8,552 nt of DNA from Opitutia bacterium (GTDB lineage: Bacteria; Verrucomicrobiota; Verrucomicrobiia; Opitutales; Seribacteraceae): positions 1-8,552 of the forward strand of contig JABHOU010000034.1 of the NCBI GenBank assembly GCA_018695085.1, given 5' to 3'. The position numbers and the translations under genes are program-made. Shown one piece after another: positions 1 to 7,608 of the stretch. The number at the start of each line of letters is the position of its first letter. Position 1 is the stretch's first letter. The notes under the pieces are model-generated. The model worked only from the letters and a program-made list of their open reading frames with translations. It was not told where the DNA came from and searched no databases.

Positions 1-2
1 CC

Positions 3-425
3 ATGAAGCTTTACTTTGCGGGGGCTATCCGCGGCGGGCGACAGGACGCCTCGACCTACCACGCTATGATCGCCCATCTTCAGACCCATGCCGAGGTACT
101 GACCGAGCACGTCGGCAACAAAGCACTTAGCGACGGAGGCGAACATAATCTGTCGGACGATCAAATCCATGCCCGTGACGTCGCTTGGCTGAAAGACTGT
201 GACGCTGTGGTCGCCGAAGTGACCGCCCCCTCCCTTGGCGTTGGCTACGAACTGGGGATCGCGGAAAAACTGGGCAAGCCGGTCCTTTGCCTCTTCGACG
301 CAGGCAATCGCGACTACCGCCTCTCAGCCATGCTCTCGGGTAACCCAAGGGTGACCGTGGTCCGCTACCAAGAGTTGAAAGGTGCCATGGAGACTATTGA
401 TTTATTTATTGAACAAAACAGGTGA
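3..425 (+). CDS. DNPH1/Rcl-like 2'-deoxynucleoside 5'-phosphate N-hydrolase (nucleoside 2-deoxyribosyltransferase family)
   Basis: A 140-residue cytoplasmic protein with no signal peptide, the full length expected for this family. By family knowledge such enzymes cleave the N-glycosidic bond of deoxynucleoside 5'-monophosphates, giving a free base and deoxyribose 5-phosphate in nucleotide salvage or clean-up. Seen in the sequence: an N-terminal strand followed by the phosphate-binding loop AGAIRGGR (residues 6-13), LTEHVG (33-38), HARD with Asp59, and the signature VVAEVTAPSLGVGYELG (69-85). Glu83 in GVGYE is the expected catalytic nucleophile, and Ser77 and Ser108 (LSAM) match phosphate-binding serines of rat Rcl. 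Tyr4 fits the conserved YF position. The match to mammalian DNPH1 as I remember it is strong along the whole length. The ATG lies two bases from the window edge, so an upstream extension cannot be excluded, but the protein begins where homologues begin. It ends 25 bases before the ceramidase-like gene. A classical deoxyribosyltransferase is the main alternative. Confidence 0.88.
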   Translation: MKLYFAGAIRGGRQDASTYHAMIAHLQTHAEVLTEHVGNKALSDGGEHNLSDDQIHARDVAWLKDCDAVVAEVTAPSLGVGYELGIAEKLGKPVLCLFDAGNRDYRLSAMLSGNPRVTVVRYQELKGAMETIDLFIEQNR

Positions 426-450
426 TTCAACTCATTGCTCAGCAAACCCT

Positions 451-1992
451 ATGAGACAATCATTAGCAACCGTCACTCGACTGCTTTTATTAGCCGGTCT
501 TTTTCTTTCCCTAGATGGATGGGCCCACGACGAGTATAGAAACGGCCCCACCTTCAGGCATTCCTTGACCACGGAGAAAAAGCCGAGGGCGGTGAAGAAG
601 CTCAATAAAGCCCAACCCGTTCAGTTCAGGGCGGGAGTCGCCTGCATTGACATGACTCCCACGGTGTTCCCCATCCAGCTGCGTTCGGGCAAATCCAATT
701 ACGTGCATGATCCCCTTCATGTGCGGGCAGTGGCATTCCAAAGAGGTGAAGGACGGGCCGTCATCTGCCTTATCGACGCCATCGGGATCGGAAGGGACAT
801 GTCCGACCTTGCCAAGACGAGGGCCGCAGAAAAGACCGGATGGAAGCCGGAAGAAATGCTGATTTGCGCCACCCACACCCACACCGCCCCCAAAGGTGGC
901 GAAGGGACGCCGGGCAAAGAGGCTTACGAGAAGCTCAAGCACGACAAGTTGGAGGAAGCCATCGTGAAAGCCATTCAAGCTCTTCAACCGGCCAGGGTCG
1001 GCTTCGGTTCCGACGAGGAACCGAGTGAAGTGCGCAACCGGCGTTGGTTCCTGAAGGAAGGAACCATGCCTCCCAACCCCCTTGGCGAACAGGACCAAGT
1101 CAAGACCAACGCAGGTCGCAACGACTTAATCAAGCCGGCCGGTCCGACCGACCCCGAAATATGCGTCATCGACGTCCGCACCACCCGCAACAAGCCCCTT
1201 GCTCTCATTGCCAACTATGCTCTTCACTACGTCGGGGGCATCCCCAAGGTGAAGGAGGAAGACGGACGCTTGGTAGGAATGGCATCAGCCGACTACTTCG
1301 GCGAGTTCTCCAGGATCATGCCCTACCGGATCGGCGGAAGTAATCCACCTGAAGATTTTGTAGCCCTCATGACCAACGGGGCCAGTGGAGACATTAACAA
1401 CTTGGTCTTTACCGGGACCCGGGCTCCTCGCTCCCCCTTCGAGCAAGTGCGCATCGTCGCCTCCAAGGCTGCGGATACTGCCTGGCGGGCGGTAAAGAAG
1501 ATCGAGAACTACGACGACAAGCCCATCGTCGCCGTTCTCCAGCGCGAAGTCGACCTGCCCTACCGCAAGCCGGCCAAGAGAGAAATCATTCTCGCCGAGA
1601 GTCTGCTTAAGAAAAGTTCCAAGGAAAGAAACGAGATCAACAAACGGACCACCTCCGTGGCCAACCGGGTGATCGAATATTCCGGCCCCGAGCACCCCGA
1701 AACCGAACCCGTCCTCATTCAGGCGGTAAGAATCGGGGAACAAGCCATCGTCAGCATGCCCTTCGAGGTCCTCGTTGAAATCGGGCTCGAAATCAAGAAG
1801 AAGAGCCCCATCGAGCGGACCTTCCTGATTTCGATGGCCAACGGGGGCTACGGATATCTTCCTCCGCCCAACCAGCACAAACTCGGAGGCTACGAGACCT
1901 GGTTGGGTACCTCGCGCTTTCAGCCCCAGTCTTCCGACTTGCTCATCAAGCAACTCTTGGAGATGCTCGAGGATCTGAAAAAATTGAAATGA
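451..1992 (+). CDS. Exported neutral/alkaline ceramidase-like hydrolase (short PVC-type)
   Basis: 513 residues starting at the ATG that gives a clean signal peptide: MRQ, Arg10, hydrophobic LLLLAGLFLSL (11-21), likely cleavage after GWA (25). An in-frame GTG at 382 would add 23 residues inside the preceding gene and bury the signal peptide, so I reject it. Family motifs in order: GVACIDMTP (62-70), THTHTAPKGG (141-150) with metal-type His142/His144, NYALHYVGG (255-263) with His259, SADYFGEF (279-286), NGASGDIN (309-316), MPFEV with Glu439, and NGGYGYLPP...GGYE (464-482) with Tyr467/469/481. These correspond to the zinc ligands of Pseudomonas ceramidase (His, His, Glu, Tyr). The family hydrolyses the amide of ceramide, but this protein lacks the long C-terminal domain of true ceramidases, and its GDVSPN motif reads GDINNL, with Asn316 in the place of the critical Ser. 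Ceramide is therefore doubtful as substrate. Its stop overlaps the next start (ATGA), which suggests translational coupling. Confidence 0.85.
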   Translation: MRQSLATVTRLLLLAGLFLSLDGWAHDEYRNGPTFRHSLTTEKKPRAVKKLNKAQPVQFRAGVACIDMTPTVFPIQLRSGKSNYVHDPLHVRAVAFQRGEGRAVICLIDAIGIGRDMSDLAKTRAAEKTGWKPEEMLICATHTHTAPKGGEGTPGKEAYEKLKHDKLEEAIVKAIQALQPARVGFGSDEEPSEVRNRRWFLKEGTMPPNPLGEQDQVKTNAGRNDLIKPAGPTDPEICVIDVRTTRNKPLALIANYALHYVGGIPKVKEEDGRLVGMASADYFGEFSRIMPYRIGGSNPPEDFVALMTNGASGDINNLVFTGTRAPRSPFEQVRIVASKAADTAWRAVKKIENYDDKPIVAVLQREVDLPYRKPAKREIILAESLLKKSSKERNEINKRTTSVANRVIEYSGPEHPETEPVLIQAVRIGEQAIVSMPFEVLVEIGLEIKKKSPIERTFLISMANGGYGYLPPPNQHKLGGYETWLGTSRFQPQSSDLLIKQLLEMLEDLKKLK

Positions 1993-2543
1993 AAAAAGTA
2001 CTCATCATCGTGGGGGACGCATCGGAAACGGTCGACACCCTCTACCCTTTTTATCGTCTCCAGGAGGCGGGCATCGAGCCAGTCGTGGCTGCCCCCGAAA
2101 AGAGAACCTACCAGATGGTCATGCACGAAGTGAAGCCGGGCTGGACCATCACCAAGGAATGGGAGGGTTATACCATCGAGGCCAAGATCGCCTTCAAGGA
2201 CGTCGTGGGATCCGAGTATGCCGGTATCTTTTTTTCCGGCGGACGGGCCCCCGAGTACATTCGGGAGGACCCCGACCTCATCCGCATCACCCAATATTTC
2301 TTCGACAAAAACCTGCCGATTGCCAGCGTCTGCCATGGGGTTGAAATCCCCGCCCGGGCCGATCGTGTCATGGGGCGGCGCATGGCCACCGTGCCCAAGT
2401 GCAAGTTCGACCTCGAGATTTGCGGGGGAACCTTCGTCGACGAACCCTGCGTGGTCGATGGCAACTTGGTCAGTGGACGTACCTTCCACGACAACGGCCA
2501 TTACTTTGGCAAGTTTATCGAGTTGCTGGAAGAACAAGGCTGA
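1989..2543 (+). CDS. DJ-1/PfpI family protein
   Basis: 184 residues, no signal peptide, starting in the ATGA overlap with the previous stop. The fold signature is clear: N-terminal VLIIVGDASE (4-13), LYPFYRLQEAG (18-28), PVVAAPE (31-37), FFSGGRAPEYIR (81-92), ASVCHG (112-117), VVDGNLVSGR (155-164). Compared with PfpI/PH1704 from Pyrococcus as I recall it, Glu13, Glu89 (in GGRAPE), Cys115 and His116 line up with Glu12, Glu74, Cys100 and His101, so the nucleophile elbow and the partner Glu are intact. The usual CHGP is CHGV here. Members act as intracellular peptidases, deglycase/glyoxalase-like enzymes or stress chaperones, and which applies cannot be told. It is the only clearly cytoplasmic product between exported ones, so its role in the cluster is unclear. 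A weak GAGG lies 16 bases upstream of the start, too far to be a normal ribosome binding site, so coupling to the upstream gene is more likely. Confidence 0.9.
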   Translation: MKKVLIIVGDASETVDTLYPFYRLQEAGIEPVVAAPEKRTYQMVMHEVKPGWTITKEWEGYTIEAKIAFKDVVGSEYAGIFFSGGRAPEYIREDPDLIRITQYFFDKNLPIASVCHGVEIPARADRVMGRRMATVPKCKFDLEICGGTFVDEPCVVDGNLVSGRTFHDNGHYFGKFIELLEEQG

Positions 2544-2572
2544 TCACTTCAGGTTTTACAAACGCAATCCAT

Positions 2573-4948
2573 GTGAAACGGACCCTTCTTCTCATCGGAT
2601 ATTTGTTCGCGCTGCTTTCGACGTTGGATGGGGACGACCTGCGCTTCGCTAAAATCTTCACCGACCATTGCGTCCTGCAACGTGAAAGGCCCGTGCCCGT
2701 TTGGGGATGGTCCGGACCAAACACCCAAGTAAAAGTCGAGTTCGGCGGACAAACGAAAAACACCACCGCCGATGAATCAGGTAAATGGATGATCAAACTC
2801 GATGCCATGAAGGCGAATGCTCGAGGACAAGAGTTGAAAGTGACCGTGGGCGGCTCTTCCATCAGCTTGAAGGATATCCTCGTGGGAGAAGTATGGCTGG
2901 CATCCGGCCAGTCCAACATGGGATTCAGCATTCCCAAGTCCACCCACGCCGAGGAAGCGCGCAAGCTCATCCCCCACCCTACGCTGCGTCGCTTCAAGGT
3001 CGGCCCCTATATCGCGGATGAGCCCCTTGCAGACATCGGAGCTGACGGAGCGTTTCAGCATCCGCGCTGGCGTATGGGCGACGATGGACAATGGCGGACG
3101 GTCGACAACGAGAGGTTTGGACTCGACTGGATCAGTGCCGTTGCGGCGTGGTTTGCCCACGAGGTACGCATTTCGCAGGATGTGCCAGTTGGGTTGATTG
3201 AGTCGAATTTCGGCGGCTCGAAACTTTATTGCTGGATGCCACGCGAGTCCCTTGATCACAGCCCGGAATTCACCCGCGACGTCATCGAGCTTTACCGTGT
3301 TCAAAAAGCGAAGTGGGACGAATCTTACGCAGCCTGGGAAGCCGATCCGAATCGCGATCCCGACAAACCACCCACCGAACCATGGAGGCTCTCCTGTCTC
3401 TACAACGCGATGATTGCACCGGTGACGCCGTACGCGATGCGTGGCGTGATTTGGTATCAGGGCGAATCCAACCAAGGAAGGGCCGAGGCGTATCGGCGAC
3501 AGTTTCCCGCCATGGTAACGGCCTGGCGGAAGTCTTTTCAGAAAGACGACTTGGCGTTTTTAGCCGTGCAACTCCCCGCCTTCGGCAAGGTCCGGAACTG
3601 GCCGAGGAGCGCGTGGTCCGAAATGCGCGAATCCATTGCCCTCTTGGAAAAATCCCTTCCATACACCGCAACCGTCGTCTCCACTGACTGCGGTCTGCCC
3701 GATGAAATCCATCCGCCGCTCAAAAAACCGATCGGTCAACGGCTGGCCCTCGCCGCCCGGGCAAAGGTTTACGGTGCAAAGGGTCTGGTATGGAGTGAAC
3801 CGAGGCCAAGCATGATCACTTTCTTGGAAAACGGTGCTTTGATCAATTTCGATCAAAATCTCGTGACCAAGGATGGACAACGGGAAGTCAAAGGCTTCTC
3901 CTTGGCGGGTCTCGATCAAAAATTCCACCCAGCCGAGGCGAGCATACAATGGGGACGCTACGCATTGGTCACTTCCGAGAAAGTAAAGGAACCCATTGCA
4001 GTGCGTTATGCCTGGCAGGACAGTCCGATCTCCAACCTGCAGAACAAGGAAGGCATGCCCGTGGGTACCTTTCGCAGCGACGTTTGGGAACTGCAGACTC
4101 AAGCCAGCATCACGACCCCGCTGGTGCTCAAGAAAAGCGGTACTCCAAAGAAACCCGAAGTGTTTGATGGTCAGGGCATGCTCATTGACCTTGGTACGAG
4201 AGTCAGTGATCACGACTGGATCATGGATGGTGACCTGTGGACCTCCCAATCTGATTTTCTTAAAAGCCACGGGTGCGAACCCCGAATCGCCGGACAAACC
4301 GCCGGGCTATTCATCGGGGAAATACCCATCACCATTCCCCGTGATCATAAAGCGGAAAAGGGTCGACCCGATCTGAAATCAAAATGCTACTTCCCTCCCG
4401 AAAAGCTCAAGCCGGGAGAAATGGGATATGCAAAGGACGGATCCCTCTACTTCCGCTGGCCCAAGGGATTCAAGCCAGGCAAAGCGATCGGAGCGGACCG
4501 CAATCGATTCAAACCTATCATTTTACCTGCCAAAAAGGGAGTGAATGGCGTATCCATCGCCTGTTCCAATATCATCATCCGTAACCTGACCGTGAAATAT
4601 GCCGGGAACGACGGTTTCAACATTCACGGGGACCGCCGGGGTATCCGCTTGGAAAACGTCAGAGCCCTATCCTGCGCCGACGAAGGAATCAGCGCCCATG
4701 AGACCACTGAAATGGAAGTGTTTGATTCCGAAATCGCATGGAACGGATCCATCTCCGGCGGAGTCACCGACGTCAACGATGCGGTGACCACCTACCGCAA
4801 CTGCATCGTTCACGACAATGCGGGAGCCGCCTTTTCCTTCACCGGCAAATTCCACCGCGTCTACGACTCCCTGATCTACAACGAGGACAGAGCCTTCCAA
4901 GTGAGTAAGGAAGTTGATTTCGAGGAGAAGGGAAACAAGATCAAATAG
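2573..4948 (+). CDS. Exported sialate O-acetylesterase (SGNH) fused to a right-handed beta-helix domain
   Basis: 791 residues from a GTG start 29 bases after the DJ-1 stop. The frame is open back to 2399, but that part overlaps the DJ-1 gene and hides the signal peptide (MKRTLLLIGYLFALLSTLDG), so GTG is chosen. An ATG two bases earlier reads ATG-TGA and is dead. Residues 22-505 are an SGNH/sialate O-acetylesterase domain: VLQRERPVPVWG (34-45), GEVWLASGQSNM (105-116) with nucleophile Ser114, NFGGS (212-216), GVIWYQGESN (291-300), DEIHPP (377-382) with catalytic His380, and the usual end SNLQNKEGMP...FRSDVW (487-505). Such esterases remove O-acetyl groups from sialic acids or other acetylated glycans. 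Residues about 506-791 look like a beta-helix: SGTPKKPEVFDGQG (522-535), then coils such as SNIIIRNLTVKYAGNDGFNI (665-684), RGIRLENVRAL (689-699), TTYRNCIVHDNAGAAF (739-754). The beta-helix begins without its usual N-terminal coils. The second domain may bind or cleave polysaccharide, with activity unknown. Confidence 0.88.
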   Translation: MKRTLLLIGYLFALLSTLDGDDLRFAKIFTDHCVLQRERPVPVWGWSGPNTQVKVEFGGQTKNTTADESGKWMIKLDAMKANARGQELKVTVGGSSISLKDILVGEVWLASGQSNMGFSIPKSTHAEEARKLIPHPTLRRFKVGPYIADEPLADIGADGAFQHPRWRMGDDGQWRTVDNERFGLDWISAVAAWFAHEVRISQDVPVGLIESNFGGSKLYCWMPRESLDHSPEFTRDVIELYRVQKAKWDESYAAWEADPNRDPDKPPTEPWRLSCLYNAMIAPVTPYAMRGVIWYQGESNQGRAEAYRRQFPAMVTAWRKSFQKDDLAFLAVQLPAFGKVRNWPRSAWSEMRESIALLEKSLPYTATVVSTDCGLPDEIHPPLKKPIGQRLALAARAKVYGAKGLVWSEPRPSMITFLENGALINFDQNLVTKDGQREVKGFSLAGLDQKFHPAEASIQWGRYALVTSEKVKEPIAVRYAWQDSPISNLQNKEGMPVGTFRSDVWELQTQASITTPLVLKKSGTPKKPEVFDGQGMLIDLGTRVSDHDWIMDGDLWTSQSDFLKSHGCEPRIAGQTAGLFIGEIPITIPRDHKAEKGRPDLKSKCYFPPEKLKPGEMGYAKDGSLYFRWPKGFKPGKAIGADRNRFKPIILPAKKGVNGVSIACSNIIIRNLTVKYAGNDGFNIHGDRRGIRLENVRALSCADEGISAHETTEMEVFDSEIAWNGSISGGVTDVNDAVTTYRNCIVHDNAGAAFSFTGKFHRVYDSLIYNEDRAFQVSKEVDFEEKGNKIK

Positions 4949-4950
4949 AG

Positions 4951-7608
4951 ATGAAATCGGCATCATGGCTTTGCATTTCGGTGCTTCTGGGAGTTGGTCT
5001 GCTTAATGGCGCCGTAAACGAGCGTCGGCTCTCCCACTGGGCTTGGCAACCGTTGCAAGGGACAGAAGGGTCCTCAGCGCGAAGCGTTGATTCCTTCATC
5101 GAGGAAAAGCTAAAGAAGAACGGTCTAAAGGTTTCCCAGGAAGCCGACCAGCGTACCCTAATTCGCCGCCTCACCCACGACCTGCATGGTCTTCCTCCCA
5201 CCCCGGAAGCAGTGGATGCTTTTCTAGCCGACAAAAGCTTCGATGCTCATGAGAAACTGGTAGACCGCTTGCTTGATCATCCCAGGTTCGGTGAACGCAT
5301 GGCCCAGCACTGGCTTGATCTGGCTCATTATGCAGACACTCATGGATTCGAACGGGACAAGCGCAGGCCGAACGCATGGCGATACCGCGACTACGTCATC
5401 AAGTCTTTTAACGAGGACAAACCCTACCTTCGCTTCCTTAAGGAGCAGATTGCCGGAGACGTAATCTGGCCTGAGGATGCGGACGCCAACGTCGCCACAG
5501 GATTTCTCGCCGCCGGGCCCTGGGATTTCGTGGGACAAGTGGAGACCAAAAGCCCCGTCCTGCGCCGCTCGGCCAGGGCTCTCGACTTGGACGACATGGC
5601 GACTCAGGTCTTCACTTCGACTCAAGCCGTTACGCTCAACTGCGCCCGTTGTCACGATCACAAGCTCGATCCCATCTCACAGGAGGAATATTTTAGGGTA
5701 AGCGCTGTCTTTGCGGGAAACAGAAGGGATGACCGCACGATCAGCGAGGCCGGTCTCAAGGCCTACGAAAAGGAAAAACGACGCCTAACCAAAGAACTCG
5801 ACGATGCTCAGTTCGAACTTGCCCAGTCGTTAGGTGATGGACTCGATCTGGCCGATATCGTGGGCGGTGGGAACGGCACGGGCAACGGCGCCAAGGGACA
5901 TGGCCTGGATCCACGAAGCGCCAAAGTACAGACCCGGCATTTCGGAGGCTTGGGGAACGTCGCAACCAACAAATTCAATCCATCTCCTTTTGATTTTGTT
6001 GATGGTGTTTTTATTGCGGATGGAAAAGGGGGCTCTGCCAAGATCCCGGTCAGTTCGACCGGTTTGAGCGTCACCGGCCTGCCTAAAACATCCGGGAATG
6101 CATGGGACATGATTCGGAACGGGCCCGTGGCCAGCCAGCATTCCACCAAGTTGGGTGGGATCGATTTCAAGGATGCCAACCAATCCCTCCTTGGCATTCA
6201 CGCCAACGCGGGGATCACCTTCTCTCTGGATGCCTTTCGAAAAGCCCTTGATCAGGCAGAACTCCGTTTCACGGCACAGGTCGGTTATTTCGGGGCAGGC
6301 GGAAATTTTCGAGCCAGCGCTTGGGTGGTCATCGATGGGAAGATCGAGGAGTCCTTCAAAAAGATCACCCGAACGGATGGACTTCAATCAATCGATTTGG
6401 CGATTTCGGCAGACAGTCAATTCCTTACCCTCATTTCCACCGACGGGGAAAACGGGTATTCGATGGATCAGGTTGGTTTTGGAAATCCAATGATTTCTCC
6501 AGCGTCTCCCAAAAATGCAAAACCACAAGAACTTGCCCGCATCGAAGAATTGAGGGACTCGGTTCGGAAACTCCGCAACCAGCTTGAAAAACTGGGTACG
6601 CCTCCCAAATTTTATGGCGTGGTCAAGACCAAGACGATGGAATCCATACGTATTCAGGAACGCGGAGAACCTGAAAGTCCGGTCGGTGAACCGCTCGCAC
6701 CGGGCGCCTTGGCCGCCCTGCAAATGCTCGACCCAGAGCTTACCGACATCAAGGCCACCGAAACCAAGCGTCGTCTCGCCCTGGCAAACTGGATCACCCA
6801 TGAAAACAACCCCCTCACTTACCGAGTAATCGCCAACCGTCTCTGGCAGTGGACTTTCGGACATGGTCTCGTCACCACGCCGAGCGACTTCGGTTTCGGG
6901 GGGGATCGCCCATCCCACCCTGAACTCCTCGACTGGATGGCAAATCGGCTCAGGGAAAACAAGGGTTCCCTCAAGTCACTCATCCGCGAAATCGTCCTGA
7001 GCAAAACCTACCGTCAGCAATCAATTTTCTCCGATCAAAACCCGGGAGTTCGCAAGGACACCGCCAACCGCCTGCTCTGGCGGCAAAACCCGAGACGCAT
7101 GGATGCGGAAACCATTCGCGATTCGGTCCTTCTGGTCAGCGGCAAGCTCAACGATCAACGGGGCGGCCCCGGATTCGAGGACTTTGCCTACAAGGAAGCC
7201 TATGCTCCTGAGTACAATTACATCACGGCGGACAGCCCCAAACTTTGGAGGCGGAGCATCTACCGCTTCGTTGTCCGCACGACCCCCAACCGGTTCATGA
7301 CCACCTTGGACTGCCCGGACCCCGCCAACTTCACCCCCAAAAGGCTTAACACCACTACGCCCCTTCAGTCTCTCGCTCTTTACAACAACGACTTCATGCT
7401 CCGCCAGGCCCGCTACCTCGCCGCGCGGATCGAAAAGGCTGCGGGCCCCAATTTTAAGAAGCTAGTCGAGCAAGCCTTCCGTCTTATCTTCAACCGCCTA
7501 CCAAACCAAGAGGAAATGAAAATCTCCAAGTCTGTGGTCGCGAGGGACGGACTCTTCGTCCTCTGCCGATCCCTCATCAACTCAAACGAATTTTTCTATT
7601 TCGACTAA
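4951..7608 (+). CDS. Exported DUF1549/DUF1553 (PSCyt2/PSD1) protein with CxxCH motif and embedded NPCBM-like module
   Basis: 885 residues, starting two bases after the previous stop, with a signal peptide (hydrophobic residues 5-19, likely cleavage near NGA at 21). DUF1549/PSCyt2 spans about 45-260: SFIEEKLKKNGL (48-59), RRLTHDLHGLPPTPE (72-86), HPRFGERMAQHWLDLAHYAD (110-129), and CARCHDHKLDPI (231-242), where C231xxC234H235 is a c-type haem motif. A charged helix (266-294) leads to the Gly-rich stretch DIVGGGNGTGNG (302-313). An NPCBM-like module (about 325-515) follows: LLGIHANAGITFSLDAFR (413-430), then beta-rich sequence including AWVVIDGK (457-464) and LTLISTDG (492-499). After a second charged helix (526-548), DUF1553/PSD1 fills 605-885: LANWITHENNPLTYRVIANR (611-630), GDRPSHPELLDWMA (651-664), RQNPRRMDAETIRDS (711-725), DCPDPANFTPKRLNTTTPLQ (787-806). 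The family is abundant in PVC bacteria and its activity is not established. There is no N-terminal PSCyt1 domain and no adjacent DUF1501 partner. Confidence 0.9.
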   Translation: MKSASWLCISVLLGVGLLNGAVNERRLSHWAWQPLQGTEGSSARSVDSFIEEKLKKNGLKVSQEADQRTLIRRLTHDLHGLPPTPEAVDAFLADKSFDAHEKLVDRLLDHPRFGERMAQHWLDLAHYADTHGFERDKRRPNAWRYRDYVIKSFNEDKPYLRFLKEQIAGDVIWPEDADANVATGFLAAGPWDFVGQVETKSPVLRRSARALDLDDMATQVFTSTQAVTLNCARCHDHKLDPISQEEYFRVSAVFAGNRRDDRTISEAGLKAYEKEKRRLTKELDDAQFELAQSLGDGLDLADIVGGGNGTGNGAKGHGLDPRSAKVQTRHFGGLGNVATNKFNPSPFDFVDGVFIADGKGGSAKIPVSSTGLSVTGLPKTSGNAWDMIRNGPVASQHSTKLGGIDFKDANQSLLGIHANAGITFSLDAFRKALDQAELRFTAQVGYFGAGGNFRASAWVVIDGKIEESFKKITRTDGLQSIDLAISADSQFLTLISTDGENGYSMDQVGFGNPMISPASPKNAKPQELARIEELRDSVRKLRNQLEKLGTPPKFYGVVKTKTMESIRIQERGEPESPVGEPLAPGALAALQMLDPELTDIKATETKRRLALANWITHENNPLTYRVIANRLWQWTFGHGLVTTPSDFGFGGDRPSHPELLDWMANRLRENKGSLKSLIREIVLSKTYRQQSIFSDQNPGVRKDTANRLLWRQNPRRMDAETIRDSVLLVSGKLNDQRGGPGFEDFAYKEAYAPEYNYITADSPKLWRRSIYRFVVRTTPNRFMTTLDCPDPANFTPKRLNTTTPLQSLALYNNDFMLRQARYLAARIEKAAGPNFKKLVEQAFRLIFNRLPNQEEMKISKSVVARDGLFVLCRSLINSNEFFYFD

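Noticed and set aside
382..450. Upstream GTG start that would lengthen the ceramidase-like protein by 23 residues
   Set aside because: It lies inside the DNPH1-like gene and would place a non-family stretch before an obvious signal peptide beginning at the ATG at 451.
1285..1953. Long reverse-strand open frame of 222 codons
   Set aside because: It lies wholly opposite the ceramidase-like gene, has no recognisable family motifs, and is the kind of antisense frame that GC-biased third positions create.
2399..2572. N-terminal extension of the esterase/beta-helix frame back to 2399
   Set aside because: It overlaps the conserved C-terminal half of the DJ-1 gene in another frame, is Arg-rich with no family match, and would hide the signal peptide that begins at the GTG at 2573.
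2777..4297. Two reverse-strand open frames of 232 and 245 codons opposite the esterase gene
   Set aside because: No motif, signal or start context. They mirror the codon bias of the strongly supported forward gene.
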